A stretch of 64,000 nt of DNA, from positions 1-64,000 of the forward strand of contig NZ_JACYHE010000020.1 in the NCBI RefSeq assembly GCF_021696945.1, written 5' to 3'. The notes under the pieces are model-generated. The model worked only from the letters and a program-made list of their open reading frames with translations. It ran no database searches and was not told the DNA's origin. Below are positions 34,489 to 42,716 of this stretch, in pieces. Position 1 is the stretch's first letter. Each line of letters starts with the position of its first letter. The position numbers were made by a program, and so were the translations under genes. This DNA is from Streptomyces sp. JJ36 (GTDB lineage Bacteria > Actinomycetota > Actinomycetes > Streptomycetales > Streptomycetaceae).

Positions 34489-36069
34489 GTGCCACGTGGT
34501 GACGGACGACTCAACCACGACCTCCTCCCCGGCGAGAAGGGTCCCCAGGACGCCTGCGGCGTCTTCGGTGTCTGGGCCCCGGGCGAAGAGGTCGCCAAGC
34601 TCTCCTATTTCGGGCTGTACGCGCTGCAGCACCGCGGGCAGGAGTCCGCGGGCATCGCCGTGAGCAACGGCTCGCAGATCCTCGTCTTCAAGGACATGGG
34701 CCTGGTCTCGCAGGTCTTCGACGAGACCTCCCTGGGTTCGCTGCACGGCCACATCGCCGTCGGTCACGCCCGCTACTCGACGACCGGCGCCTCGGTGTGG
34801 GAGAACGCCCAGCCCACCTTCCGGGCGACGGCGCACGGCTCCATCGCGCTCGGCCACAACGGCAACCTGGTGAACACCCACGAGCTGGCCGGCATGGTGG
34901 CCGCGCTCGCCCCCGAGGGCGGCGCGCGCACCTCGCGCGCCACCCAGGTCGCCGCCACCAACGACACCGACCTGGTCACCGCGCTGCTCGCCGGCCAGAC
35001 CGACGAGCAGGGCCGCCCGCTCACCGTGGAGGAGGCGGCGCCGCTGGTGCTGCCGCGGGTGCAGGGGGCGTTCTCCCTCGTCTTCATGGACGAGCACACC
35101 CTCTACGCCGCCCGCGACCCGCAGGGCATACGCCCGCTGGTGCTCGGCCGGCTGGAGCGCGGCTGGGTGGTGGCCTCCGAGACGGCCGCGCTGGACATCT
35201 GCGGTGCCTCGTTCGTGCGGGAGATCGAGCCCGGTGAGATGGTCGCGATAGACGAGGACGGGCTCCGCTCCAGCCGCTTCGCGCCCGCGAAGCCGAAGGG
35301 CTGCGTCTTCGAGTACGTCTACCTGGCCCGCCCGGACACCGACATCGCCGGCCGCAACGTCTACCTCTCCCGGGTGGAGATGGGCCGCAAGCTCGCCGCC
35401 GAGGCCCCGGCGGAGGCCGACCTGGTGATAGCGACGCCCGAGTCCGGCACCCCGGCCGCCATCGGGTACGCCGAGGCCAGCGGCATCCCGTACGGCAGCG
35501 GGCTGGTCAAGAACTCCTACGTCGGCCGCACCTTCATCCAGCCGTCCCAGACCATCCGGCAGCTCGGCATCCGGCTCAAGCTGAACCCGCTGCGCGAGGT
35601 GATCCGCGGCAAGCGGCTGGTCGTGGTCGACGACTCGATCGTCCGCGGCAACACGCAGCGGGCGCTGGTGCGGATGCTGCGGGAGGCCGGCGCCACCGAG
35701 GTGCACGTACGGATCAGCAGCCCGCCGATCAAGTGGCCCTGCTTCTTCGGTATCGACTTCGCCAACCGGGCCGAGCTGATCGCCAACGGCCTCTCGGTCG
35801 AGGAGATCGGCAAGTCCCTGGGCGCCGACTCGCTGGCGTACATCTCCACCGACGGCATGATCGAGGCGACCACGATCGCCAAGCCGAACCTCTGCCGCGC
35901 CTGCTTCGACGGGGAGTACCCGATGGAGCTGCCGGACTCGGAGCTGCTGGGCAAGCACCTGCTGGAGCCGGGTTCCGAGGGGGAGCAGGCCGGGGCGCAG
36001 ACGGACGTGGACGGGGTGCCGACCATGACCGCCGGCGTCGGCGGCGCCGACGCCCTGCGCCGCCCGTAG
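34489..36069 (+). CDS. purF: Amidophosphoribosyltransferase
   Basis: 526 residues. First committed step of purine synthesis: PRPP plus glutamine gives phosphoribosylamine. The N-terminal Ntn glutaminase starts at Cys23 (ACGVFGVW) after a roughly 22-residue propeptide that must be removed. YALQHRGQESAGIA, ARYSTTGAS and GHNGNLVN follow. The phosphoribosyltransferase part has the PRPP loop VVVDDSIVRGNT, and NSYVGRTFIQPSQ. CACFDGEYP-type cysteines near the C-terminus (CRACFDGEYP) fit the Fe-S-containing Bacillus-type class. The gene precedes purM by 128 nt in the same direction. Confidence 0.97.
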   Translation: MPRGDGRLNHDLLPGEKGPQDACGVFGVWAPGEEVAKLSYFGLYALQHRGQESAGIAVSNGSQILVFKDMGLVSQVFDETSLGSLHGHIAVGHARYSTTGASVWENAQPTFRATAHGSIALGHNGNLVNTHELAGMVAALAPEGGARTSRATQVAATNDTDLVTALLAGQTDEQGRPLTVEEAAPLVLPRVQGAFSLVFMDEHTLYAARDPQGIRPLVLGRLERGWVVASETAALDICGASFVREIEPGEMVAIDEDGLRSSRFAPAKPKGCVFEYVYLARPDTDIAGRNVYLSRVEMGRKLAAEAPAEADLVIATPESGTPAAIGYAEASGIPYGSGLVKNSYVGRTFIQPSQTIRQLGIRLKLNPLREVIRGKRLVVVDDSIVRGNTQRALVRMLREAGATEVHVRISSPPIKWPCFFGIDFANRAELIANGLSVEEIGKSLGADSLAYISTDGMIEATTIAKPNLCRACFDGEYPMELPDSELLGKHLLEPGSEGEQAGAQTDVDGVPTMTAGVGGADALRRP

Positions 36070-36197
36070 CCGGGCGGCCCCGGGCCCGCCGCCCCCGCGG
36101 CGTACGGCCCGTGCCCGCCCCTCCGCGGGCGGGCCCCGCCACCCCCGCCGCCCGCAGGTCCTGCACCAGACGCCCACGACACGAGAGATTCCCAGCC

Positions 36198-37295
36198 ATG
36201 ACCGAGCCCGAGCCCACCGGCGAGACCCGTGCCGAGCCCGCCGGCGCCAGCTACGCCGCCGCCGGCGTCGACATCGAGGCGGGGGACCGCGCCGTCGGCC
36301 TGATGAAGGAGTGGGTGCGGAAGGCGCAGCGTCCCGAGTCGCTGGGCGGCCTGGGCGGCTTCGCGGGCCTCTTCGACGCCTCCGTGCTGAAGCGCTACGA
36401 GCGTCCGCTGCTGGCGTCCGCCACCGACGGCGTCGGCACCAAGGTGGCCGTCGCCCAGAAGATGGACATCCACGACTCGATCGGGCACGACCTGGTCGCC
36501 ATGGTCGTGGACGACCTGGTGGTGTGCGGTGCCGAGCCGCTCTTCATGACCGACTACATCTGCGTCGGCAAGGTGGTGCCCGAGCGGGTCGCGCAGATCG
36601 TCAAGGGCATCGCCGAGGGCTGCGTGCTCGCCGGCTGTGCGCTGGTCGGCGGGGAGACGGCGGAGCACCCGGGGCTGCTCGGCGAGGACGAGTACGACGT
36701 CGCCGGGGCCGGTACGGGCGTCGTGGAGGCGGATGCGCTGCTGGGCGCCGACCGGCTGCGCGCCGGGGACGTGGTGCTCGGCATGGCCTCCTCCGGGCTT
36801 CACTCGAACGGGTACTCCCTGGTGCGGCATGTCCTGCTGGAACGGGCGGGGTGGACGCTGGAACGCCGGGTGGAGGAGTTCGGGCGCACCCTGGGGGAGG
36901 AGTTGCTGGAGCCCACCAGGATCTACTCGCTGGACTGCCTGGCGCTCACCCGCACCACCTCGGTGCACGCCTTCTCGCACATCACCGGCGGCGGGCTGGC
37001 GAACAACCTGGCCCGCGTCGTGCCGGACGGGCTGCACGCCCGTATCGACCGCTCCACCTGGACGCCGGGCCCCGTCTTCGGGCTGGTCGGCGAGGTGGGC
37101 CGGGTGGAACCGGCGGAGCTGGAGAAGACGCTGAACATGGGCGTCGGCATGGCCGCCGTGGTGCCGCCCGGGTCCGTGGACGCGGCGCTGGCCACGCTCG
37201 CCGAGCGGGGCGTGGACGCCTGGGTCGCCGGGGAGATCACCGAGCGTGGGGACGCGGACGCCGCCGTCACCCTGACGGGCGAGTATGCGGGCTGA
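36198..37295 (+). CDS. purM: AIR synthetase
   Basis: 365 residues. Closes the imidazole ring of FGAM to give AIR using ATP. Seen: SYAAAGVDIEAGDRAV (catalytic loop), ATDGVGTKVAVAQ, DDLVVCGAEPLFMTDYI, GCALVGGETAEHPGL, ASSGLHSNGYSLVR, and SHITGGGLANNLARVVP. The N-terminus carries a short Glu/Pro/Thr extension. The start was chosen at the ATG that follows GAGAGATTCCCAGCC. It is close downstream of purF, and the two may share a transcript. Confidence 0.97.
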   Translation: MTEPEPTGETRAEPAGASYAAAGVDIEAGDRAVGLMKEWVRKAQRPESLGGLGGFAGLFDASVLKRYERPLLASATDGVGTKVAVAQKMDIHDSIGHDLVAMVVDDLVVCGAEPLFMTDYICVGKVVPERVAQIVKGIAEGCVLAGCALVGGETAEHPGLLGEDEYDVAGAGTGVVEADALLGADRLRAGDVVLGMASSGLHSNGYSLVRHVLLERAGWTLERRVEEFGRTLGEELLEPTRIYSLDCLALTRTTSVHAFSHITGGGLANNLARVVPDGLHARIDRSTWTPGPVFGLVGEVGRVEPAELEKTLNMGVGMAAVVPPGSVDAALATLAERGVDAWVAGEITERGDADAAVTLTGEYAG

Positions 37296-37535
37296 GCCCG
37301 GGGGCGGCACGGTGCGGAGCAGCGCGTGGACCGGGGGTGCCGGGTGCGGGCCGTACACCGGGAGGGCCGGGGACGCCCGGGCGGTCGGGGGCAGCAGCGG
37401 GGCTCTCGGGGGGCCCGCTCGGCGGCCGGGCGGTGAGTGCCCGGTCCGCGGCGGTGGGTGGTCGTGCCTGGGCAGCGCAGAACCCGGCCCGACGGCTACC
37501 GGACCGGGCTCATGTGGCCGAGCGCCGCGGACGCG

Positions 37536-37790
37536 TCAGGCGCCGCGCCGCTGCGACGACGACTCGGACGGCTCCTCGTCGCCCTCGTCCTCGTCGTTGT
37601 ATCGCTCCGCGTACTGTGCGTACGGGTCGTCGTCCAGCTCATCGTCCTCGAACCGCTCGCCGTTCGGCGGCTGGCTCGACGTCGATGCGCCCAGCTCCTC
37701 GGCCAGGCGTGTTAGGTCCGTCCCGCCGCTGTTGTACTTCAGCTGGCGGGCGACCTTCGTCTGCTTGGCCTTGGCCCGGCCGCGCCCCAT
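37536..37790 (-). CDS. DUF3073-family small acidic protein
   Basis: 84 residues. The conserved N-terminal motif is MGRGRAKAKQTKVARQLKY with NSGGTDLTRLAEELG, diagnostic for DUF3073, a widespread actinobacterial family. The rest is low-complexity and very acidic (DDELDDDPYAQYAERYNDED) with a Ser-rich tail. A positive N-terminus and negative C-terminus suggest nucleic-acid or ribosome association, but the function is unknown. It converges with purM. Confidence 0.9.
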   Translation of the reverse strand: MGRGRAKAKQTKVARQLKYNSGGTDLTRLAEELGASTSSQPPNGERFEDDELDDDPYAQYAERYNDEDEGDEEPSESSSQRRGA

Positions 37791-38443
37791 GGCTCGACCC
37801 CCTCAACGACGGGGCTCGACGGCCCCAGAGTCTTGACACGCGTTCATCATTCAGAGCGGACGTGCGGCCCCTCAAGGGAGAGACCGGTCCGTAGGGCTTC
37901 AACGGTACCTGCTTCCGCCGCCGGACGGTACGTCGCCCGCACGGCGCGGCAGGTCGCCGCCGTCTCCCGTGACCCGTTTCCCGCTGGTCATTCGCGATTT
38001 TACCTTCCACGCCGGGGGCGGGCCGCGCAGGGGGGCGTGACGCGTCTCTCGATGCGAGGTGCGGGGGTTCCGGGTCACCGGGCGTACGTGATTGCTTTGG
38101 CACATCACGCCCCGTCGTGGCGGCTGCGGGCGCCGGTGCGGGACCGGCCCCTCGCGGGGCGCGGTCCCGCGGCGCGCCGGGTCCGCGCCGTGGACGGGAG
38201 ACGTCCGCGCCGTGCGCGGGAAGCGGGGAAGCGGTGGTCCGGGCGGACCCGCGCCCCTGCCCTCGGGCCCGGCCCGGACGCGAGCCACGCGAGCCGGCCC
38301 GTCCCCGGTCCCGCGCGGGCGCCGCGCCGGCCCCGGAATCGTGCGGCCGGGTACGGCTCGGGCCGCTCCGCGTGGCCCGTGTCGTTGCGGCTCCGGGCCT
38401 GCGCCCGTACCGCTTCCTGTCCCGGCGCCCGCGCGGGGGCCGC
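37791..38443. other. Intergenic gap between the DUF3073 gene and vdh
   Basis: 653 nt without a supportable gene. AT-richer patches (ATTCGCGATTTTACC near 37991 and ACGTGATTGCTTTGG near 38087) may carry the DUF3073 promoter. The segment 38150-38420 is low-complexity GC-rich. No repeat or RNA gene was identified. Confidence 0.4.
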
Positions 38444-39538
38444 TCAGGCGCCCCGCGCCATGCGCTGCTCGGCGAGGCGGTCGGCGGCCACGGCCGGCGG
38501 CACCCCGTCGGCCCGGGCACGGTCGAAGATGGCCACGGTGGTGTCGTAGATCTTCGTCGCCTGCTCCTTCGCCCGCGCGAAGTCGAATCCGTGGAGCTCG
38601 TCCGCCACCTGGATCACCCCACCGGAGTTGACCACGTAGTCCGGGGCGTAGAGGACGCCGCGGTCGGCGAGGTCCTTCTCGATCCCGGGGTGGGCGAGCT
38701 GGTTGTTGGCGGCGCCGCAGACCACCTTGGCGGTGAGCGCCGGCACGGTGTCGTCGTTGAGGGCGCCGCCGAGCGCGCAGGGGGCGTAGACGTCCAGCCC
38801 GGCGGTGCGGATCAGCGCGTCGGTGTCGGCGGCCACCGTCACCTCCGGGTGGGCGGCGCGCACCCGCTCCACCGAGGCCTCCCGGACGTCGGTGATCAGG
38901 ACCTGCGCCCCGTCCTCGAGCAGGTGTTCCACCAGGTGGTGCCCGACCTTGCCGACGCCGGCGATGCCCACGGTGCGGCCCTTGAGGGTGGGCGCGCCCC
39001 ACAGGTGCTGGGCGCTGGCCCGCATGCCCTGGAAGACGCCGAAGGCGGTGAGCACGGAGGAGTCGCCGGCGCCGCCGTGTTCCGGGGAGCGGCCGGTGGT
39101 CCACTTGCAGGTACGGGCGACCACGTCCATGTCCTGCACATAGGTGCCGACGTCACAGGCGGTGACGTAGCGGCCGCCGAGCGAGGCGACGAACCGCCCG
39201 TACGCTTCGAGCAGCCGTTCGGACTTGAGCTCGTCCGGGTCACCGATGATCACCGCCTTGCCGCCGCCGTGCTCCAGCCCGGCCAGGGCGTTCTTGTAGG
39301 ACATGCCGCGGGCGAGGTTCAGCGCGTCCTCGACGGCCTCCTCGTCGCTGTCGTACGCGTGGAAGCGGGTGCCGCCCAGCGCGGGGCCCAGCGCGGTGGA
39401 GTGGATCGCGATGACGGCCTTCAGGCCGCTCTCCCGGTCCTGGCAGAGCACGATCTGCTCGTGGCCGCCCTGCTCGGTGCGGAAGAGGGTGTGCAGCACG
39501 CCGGCGTCGTCGGCGGCGTGGGGACGTACGTCAGTCAC
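38444..39538 (-). CDS. vdh: Valine (branched-chain amino acid) dehydrogenase
   Basis: 364 residues, Glu/Leu/Phe/Val dehydrogenase family, NAD-dependent oxidative deamination of valine, leucine and isoleucine. The catalytic Lys94 lies in GGGKAVI and a second active-site Lys in [23 protein letters not shown] and the Rossmann loop [12 protein letters not shown] are intact. The protein closely resembles the Streptomyces Vdh that supplies acyl-CoA precursors for polyketides (recalled). The GTG is chosen with AGGAG 8 nt upstream. It is divergent from the 291-residue gene. Confidence 0.95.
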   Translation of the reverse strand: MTDVRPHAADDAGVLHTLFRTEQGGHEQIVLCQDRESGLKAVIAIHSTALGPALGGTRFHAYDSDEEAVEDALNLARGMSYKNALAGLEHGGGKAVIIGDPDELKSERLLEAYGRFVASLGGRYVTACDVGTYVQDMDVVARTCKWTTGRSPEHGGAGDSSVLTAFGVFQGMRASAQHLWGAPTLKGRTVGIAGVGKVGHHLVEHLLEDGAQVLITDVREASVERVRAAHPEVTVAADTDALIRTAGLDVYAPCALGGALNDDTVPALTAKVVCGAANNQLAHPGIEKDLADRGVLYAPDYVVNSGGVIQVADELHGFDFARAKEQATKIYDTTVAIFDRARADGVPPAVAADRLAEQRMARGA

Positions 39539-39707
39539 GGTGGTGACTCCTGTAGGTCGCGGAGGACGCCCTCCGAGGGGTGGGGGAGGGCCTGGTGGCA
39601 GCAGCCTACGACCCACCGGGGCCCCACGGGCATGGTCTCAGTGCCACGATCTGGGTAGTGACCGTCCGGCCCGCGACACGCGGGTGGAGAACGAGGGAGG
39701 AGTCAGC

Positions 39708-40583
39708 GTGCGGCAGAGCCCCGCTGCAGTGGTTCCGTACGCGGCGTATCTGCGGGTGTACGAACCGCTGGCCGCGTTTCCGGAGCCCGAGCGCACGCAC
39801 TGGGTCCGGTACGCGCGGCGCAGGCACCGTCCGACGGCCCAGGACGAGCTGCGCCGTGCGCTGGCGGACCTGCTGCCGGTGCCGCCGGTGGTGGTGCCGG
39901 TGCGGGAGAGCGCGGACGCCTTCGTGGCCGAGGTGGACGGGGTGACGTGTGTCTGCCCCTGGCGCACCCGGCTGCGGGGCTGGCAGGCGTTGGCCGCGCT
40001 GAGCTCCGCCGCGGGGAGCCAGGAGCTGGACATGCCGGGTCCGGTGCTGGACGCGGCCCTGCCGCCGGTGGTGCGCCGCCAGGCGGTCGCGGACTACGAG
40101 CACTGGCGGGAGCGCAACCCGGACGCCCGGCCGTGGATCCGCACGGCCCTGTGGCATGTGCCGGTGCGGTGGTTCGCGCTCTTCACGGATGCGGAAAGAG
40201 AGTTTGCGAAGCCGGAAACGGGTGAGGAGAGCGATCAGCAGTTCGTCCTTCGATACCGGACGCCCATGGTGGAGGCGCGCCGCCGCCTGGCCCGGGGGCT
40301 GAAGGTGCTCCGTGAGGAGCTGGAGGAGGGGCCGCTCGTCGACGGCCTGGTAGATGTGGGGCGGTGGCTGGAGGAGTTCCACCCGCGGTCCCTCGTCGAA
40401 CTGGACTACGGCGGTCTCGTGCACGTGCTCTCCGAGGAGCAGCTCGCCGGGGACCACTCCGCGGCCGATGTCGCGGAGGGGATCGCGGCGCTGCGGGAGG
40501 GCGACGCGGAGCGGGCCGGCGAGGCGTACGAGCGGTTGACGGACCGCTGGCGTGCGGTGCGCGAGCTCCAGTTCGCCAACTGA
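39708..40583 (+). CDS. Conserved Streptomyces protein of unknown function
   Basis: 291 residues from a GTG with GGAGG at 7-nt spacing. Mostly helical and charged: early VPYAAYLRVYEPLAAFPEPERTHW, then a central region with PWIRTALWHVPVRWFALF, and a C-terminal acidic helical half (WLEEFHPRSLVELDYGGLVHVL). No signal peptide or membrane segment is present. The composition falls slightly in GC around 40180-40260. Its position between vdh and bldC is conserved as I recall in Streptomyces, without a function. Confidence 0.8.
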   Translation: MRQSPAAVVPYAAYLRVYEPLAAFPEPERTHWVRYARRRHRPTAQDELRRALADLLPVPPVVVPVRESADAFVAEVDGVTCVCPWRTRLRGWQALAALSSAAGSQELDMPGPVLDAALPPVVRRQAVADYEHWRERNPDARPWIRTALWHVPVRWFALFTDAEREFAKPETGEESDQQFVLRYRTPMVEARRRLARGLKVLREELEEGPLVDGLVDVGRWLEEFHPRSLVELDYGGLVHVLSEEQLAGDHSAADVAEGIAALREGDAERAGEAYERLTDRWRAVRELQFAN

Positions 40584-41070
40584 CCGCCGCGGGTGGCGGG
40601 GAGGGCGGGGCGCCGTGGGCGGCCGCCGGGACCAACGTCCCGAACCGGGCTTTCCGTGCAAGCGTGATGGAAAGCACTTATAGGGGTCTTGCCCTCAGAC
40701 CTACTCCTCGTGTCAAAATAGGACAAGGAGCCCGGAGGGGCTCCTTCCGTCCGACTAAGGGTGGATAGCTCGGCATTGCACTCCTTGGTAGGTCTCATGC
40801 CACCTGGCCCGCTTGTGACTGCTCGTCATCGTCGCGTGACTGTCCGCTATGGCACGGTCCATCGGCATCCGCCGAGGTTGAACCCCTGAGAGCGCAATTC
40901 CATCGGTTTGGCCGTCGTGGCTGGACAGATGGTGTAGTTGTAGTGCCGAGGACAAGCCGTTCGTCCTATAACCGACTCGGCTCGCGTGCGCCATTTCGGG
41001 CAACGCGGGTCAAGGTGCAGAATTTAGAGGAAAGAACCGTGATGGTTCGGTTCTCCCGAGGAGGCCGCTC
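40584..41070. promoter_or_regulatory. AT-rich bldC upstream region
   Basis: 487 nt of unusually AT-rich DNA with no gene. It contains a terminator at 40725-40746 and the inverted repeat GAACC-GTGAT-GGTTC at 41034-41048, just ahead of the bldC ribosome-binding site. A long control region is expected for a developmental regulator; no specific operator could be assigned. Confidence 0.5.
40725..40746 (+). terminator. Hairpin terminator before the bldC promoter region
   Basis: AAGGAGCC/GGCTCCTT stem with a 6-nt loop, 141 nt after the preceding stop codon. Confidence 0.55.
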
Positions 41071-41277
41071 ATGACCGCTCGCACCCCTGATGCCGAGCCG
41101 CTGCTGACCCCCGCTGAGGTCGCCACGATGTTCCGCGTGGACCCGAAGACGGTCACGCGCTGGGCCAAGGCTGGCAAGCTCACGTCGATCCGCACGCTCG
41201 GAGGGCACCGCCGCTACCGCGAGGCGGAGGTGCGCGCGCTTCTCGCGGGTATCCCGCAGCAGCGCAGCGAGGCCTGA
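41071..41277 (+). CDS. bldC: Developmental regulator BldC (MerR-like DNA-binding protein)
   Basis: 68 residues, practically a lone MerR-type winged HTH. The helix-turn-helix is LLTPAEVATMFRVDPKTVTRWAKAGKL split across both helices, and the wing is IRTLGGHRRYREAEV. BldC proteins lack the MerR coiled coil and bind direct repeats as head-to-tail oligomers, holding back sporulation genes (established for Streptomyces). A strong AGGAGG lies 6 nt before the ATG. The gene is monocistronic between a long AT-rich leader and a hairpin terminator. Confidence 0.97.
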   Translation: MTARTPDAEPLLTPAEVATMFRVDPKTVTRWAKAGKLTSIRTLGGHRRYREAEVRALLAGIPQQRSEA

Positions 41278-41870
41278 GGTCGTCAGGACGTACAGCGAAA
41301 TAACCGCATAATCGGGCGTCTTCCGGGCCCCTCTCCCGCAAGGCGCTGGGCAGCACGACGTGATCGCGCTGGACTCCGCCGGGTCCAGCGCGATTCCGTT
41401 TGCGTCCACCGGGTGCCGAGCGGTGCCCGTACGGGCGTCGCCGGCGCCCGAACGGGCCTGCCGGCGGGGGCCGGTGGGGAGCCGGAGGGCCTGCCGCCGG
41501 GCCCGTGGGAGCGTGCTCCCGGGAGGGACCGAACGGCCGGTGCAATTGCACATATTAAATTGCCGGTCCGGGAAAGGGGGGTCAGTTCCCCTCATCTGTG
41601 CAGCAATTCGGTGACTCCCGTCACACCGTCCGCCTCTTGAAGGGGGAGTCGTCGCCGCGATAGTGGAGCCGGTCGATCATGAAGGGTGCCGGTGGTGCGT
41701 GCGTGGGGTGCCGTGGCGTCCCGCCGTGCTGTCCGCGGTCCCGCGGCCTCCCGGTCCAGAGTGGCACCACGCGGCCCCCCGTGGGGGCGCTTTGCTCACT
41801 TCGCCTGCCGGCGTGTCCGTGCCGGGACGGGCGAAGTGACCGGAGGCCCGTACCCGGAGTGGAGGGGCGC
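41278..41870. other. Intergenic gap between bldC and the DUF6274 gene
   Basis: 593 nt. Besides the bldC terminator there is an AT-richer stretch at 41540-41640. Open frames on both strands lack ribosome-binding sites and homology that I recognise. Confidence 0.4.
41363..41394 (+). terminator. bldC terminator
   Basis: Perfect 12-bp stem ATCGCGCTGGAC/GTCCAGCGCGAT with an 8-nt loop, 85 nt after the bldC stop. Confidence 0.65.
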
Positions 41871-42335
41871 TCAGCCCGGGCGTCTCGCGCCCACGGGGCG
41901 TCCCGCGTCCGCCGTCCCGGCCCGCTGTGGCCGCTGCGCGGCCCGCACGGCCGCCGTGCCGCCCTCGGCGGCCCCGGCGGGCTCCCCGGGCGTCTCAGGC
42001 CCGTCCGTGGCCTCCGGCGCCCGGGCGGGGTCCGCGGGGCGCGCAGCGGGCGCCAGGGGAGCCGGGGGCGTCCGGTCCCCCGGGTGACCCACGTGCGGCG
42101 CGGGGGAGGATCCGGTACGGGAGGCCGCGGGCGGCCGGGACGGTACGCCGGACTGCGAGGCCGGCGCCAGGGCCGGCACGTCCGCGTCGGCGGGGGACTC
42201 CAGGGCGAGCCGCAGCAGCCGGTGGCAGATCGGGCAGTGCCGGGTGGTGTGCCGGTAGCGTGCGGCGGCCGCCAGATGCGCGCGCAGCAGGGCCGCTGTC
42301 TCGTGCCGCCGGGGGCTGATCGGAGCTGTCGCCAT
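41871..42335 (-). CDS. DUF6274-like small protein
   Basis: 154 residues. The N-terminal 45 residues carry the conserved part: RRHETAALLRAHLAAAARYRHTTRHCPICHRLLRLALE, read here in two helices with a CPIC pair that, with nearby histidines, may bind zinc. The rest is a disordered Ala/Pro/Gly tail. This matches the small actinobacterial DUF6274 family found beside bldC and hrpA as I recall. Function unknown. The start is supported by GGGAGG upstream. Confidence 0.7.
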   Translation of the reverse strand: MATAPISPRRHETAALLRAHLAAAARYRHTTRHCPICHRLLRLALESPADADVPALAPASQSGVPSRPPAASRTGSSPAPHVGHPGDRTPPAPLAPAARPADPARAPEATDGPETPGEPAGAAEGGTAAVRAAQRPQRAGTADAGRPVGARRPG

Positions 42336-42402
42336 GAGGCCGCCTCCCTTCCTGCCCAGAGGTACCGGGCACCCCCGCGGCCGTCAAGACGGCGGAACGC
42401 GA

Positions 42403-42439
42403 ACGGCCCGTGCACCGGGGAGAACCGGTCACGGGCCGT
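42403..42439 (-). terminator. Terminator of tRNA-Asp
   Basis: ACGGCCCGTG/CACGGGCCGT 10-bp outer stem with an inner ACCGG/CCGGT stem, 9 nt downstream of the tRNA end on the minus strand. Confidence 0.65.
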
Positions 42440-42448
42440 GTCGGAGGG

Positions 42449-42523
42449 CGGTCCTGACGGGATTTGAACCCGCGGCCTCCACCTTGACAGGGTGGCGAGC
42501 ACTCCAAACTGCTCCACAGGACC
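42449..42523 (-). tRNA. tRNA-Asp (GTC)
   Basis: 75-nt cloverleaf. Acceptor GGTCCTG/CAGGACC, D-arm GAGC/GCTC with TTTGG, anticodon stem CCACC/GGTGG around CTGTCAA, T-loop TTCAAAT, discriminator G. Identical to 60806-60880. Confidence 0.95.
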
Positions 42524-42716
42524 TCGCTGCGCTCTGCGGGCCGGAGCCCGTGGCGCGAGACGAGACTCTACAGCAGGTCAGCCGCCCGGCGCGAATCCGT
42601 TCGGGGGAGGCCCCCGTCCGGGGGGCGCCCGGCGCCGTCGCCGGCGGCCGGACGGCCCCGGAAGACGTTCTTCCGCGGGTCCCGGCGGTCCCCCGGCTGC
42701 CCCGGCCGGTCCCGGA

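Noticed and set aside
41679..42467. 262-codon plus-strand frame opposite the DUF6274 gene
   Set aside because: The minus frame has a conserved CPIC-containing region and a ribosome-binding site; this one is low complexity.
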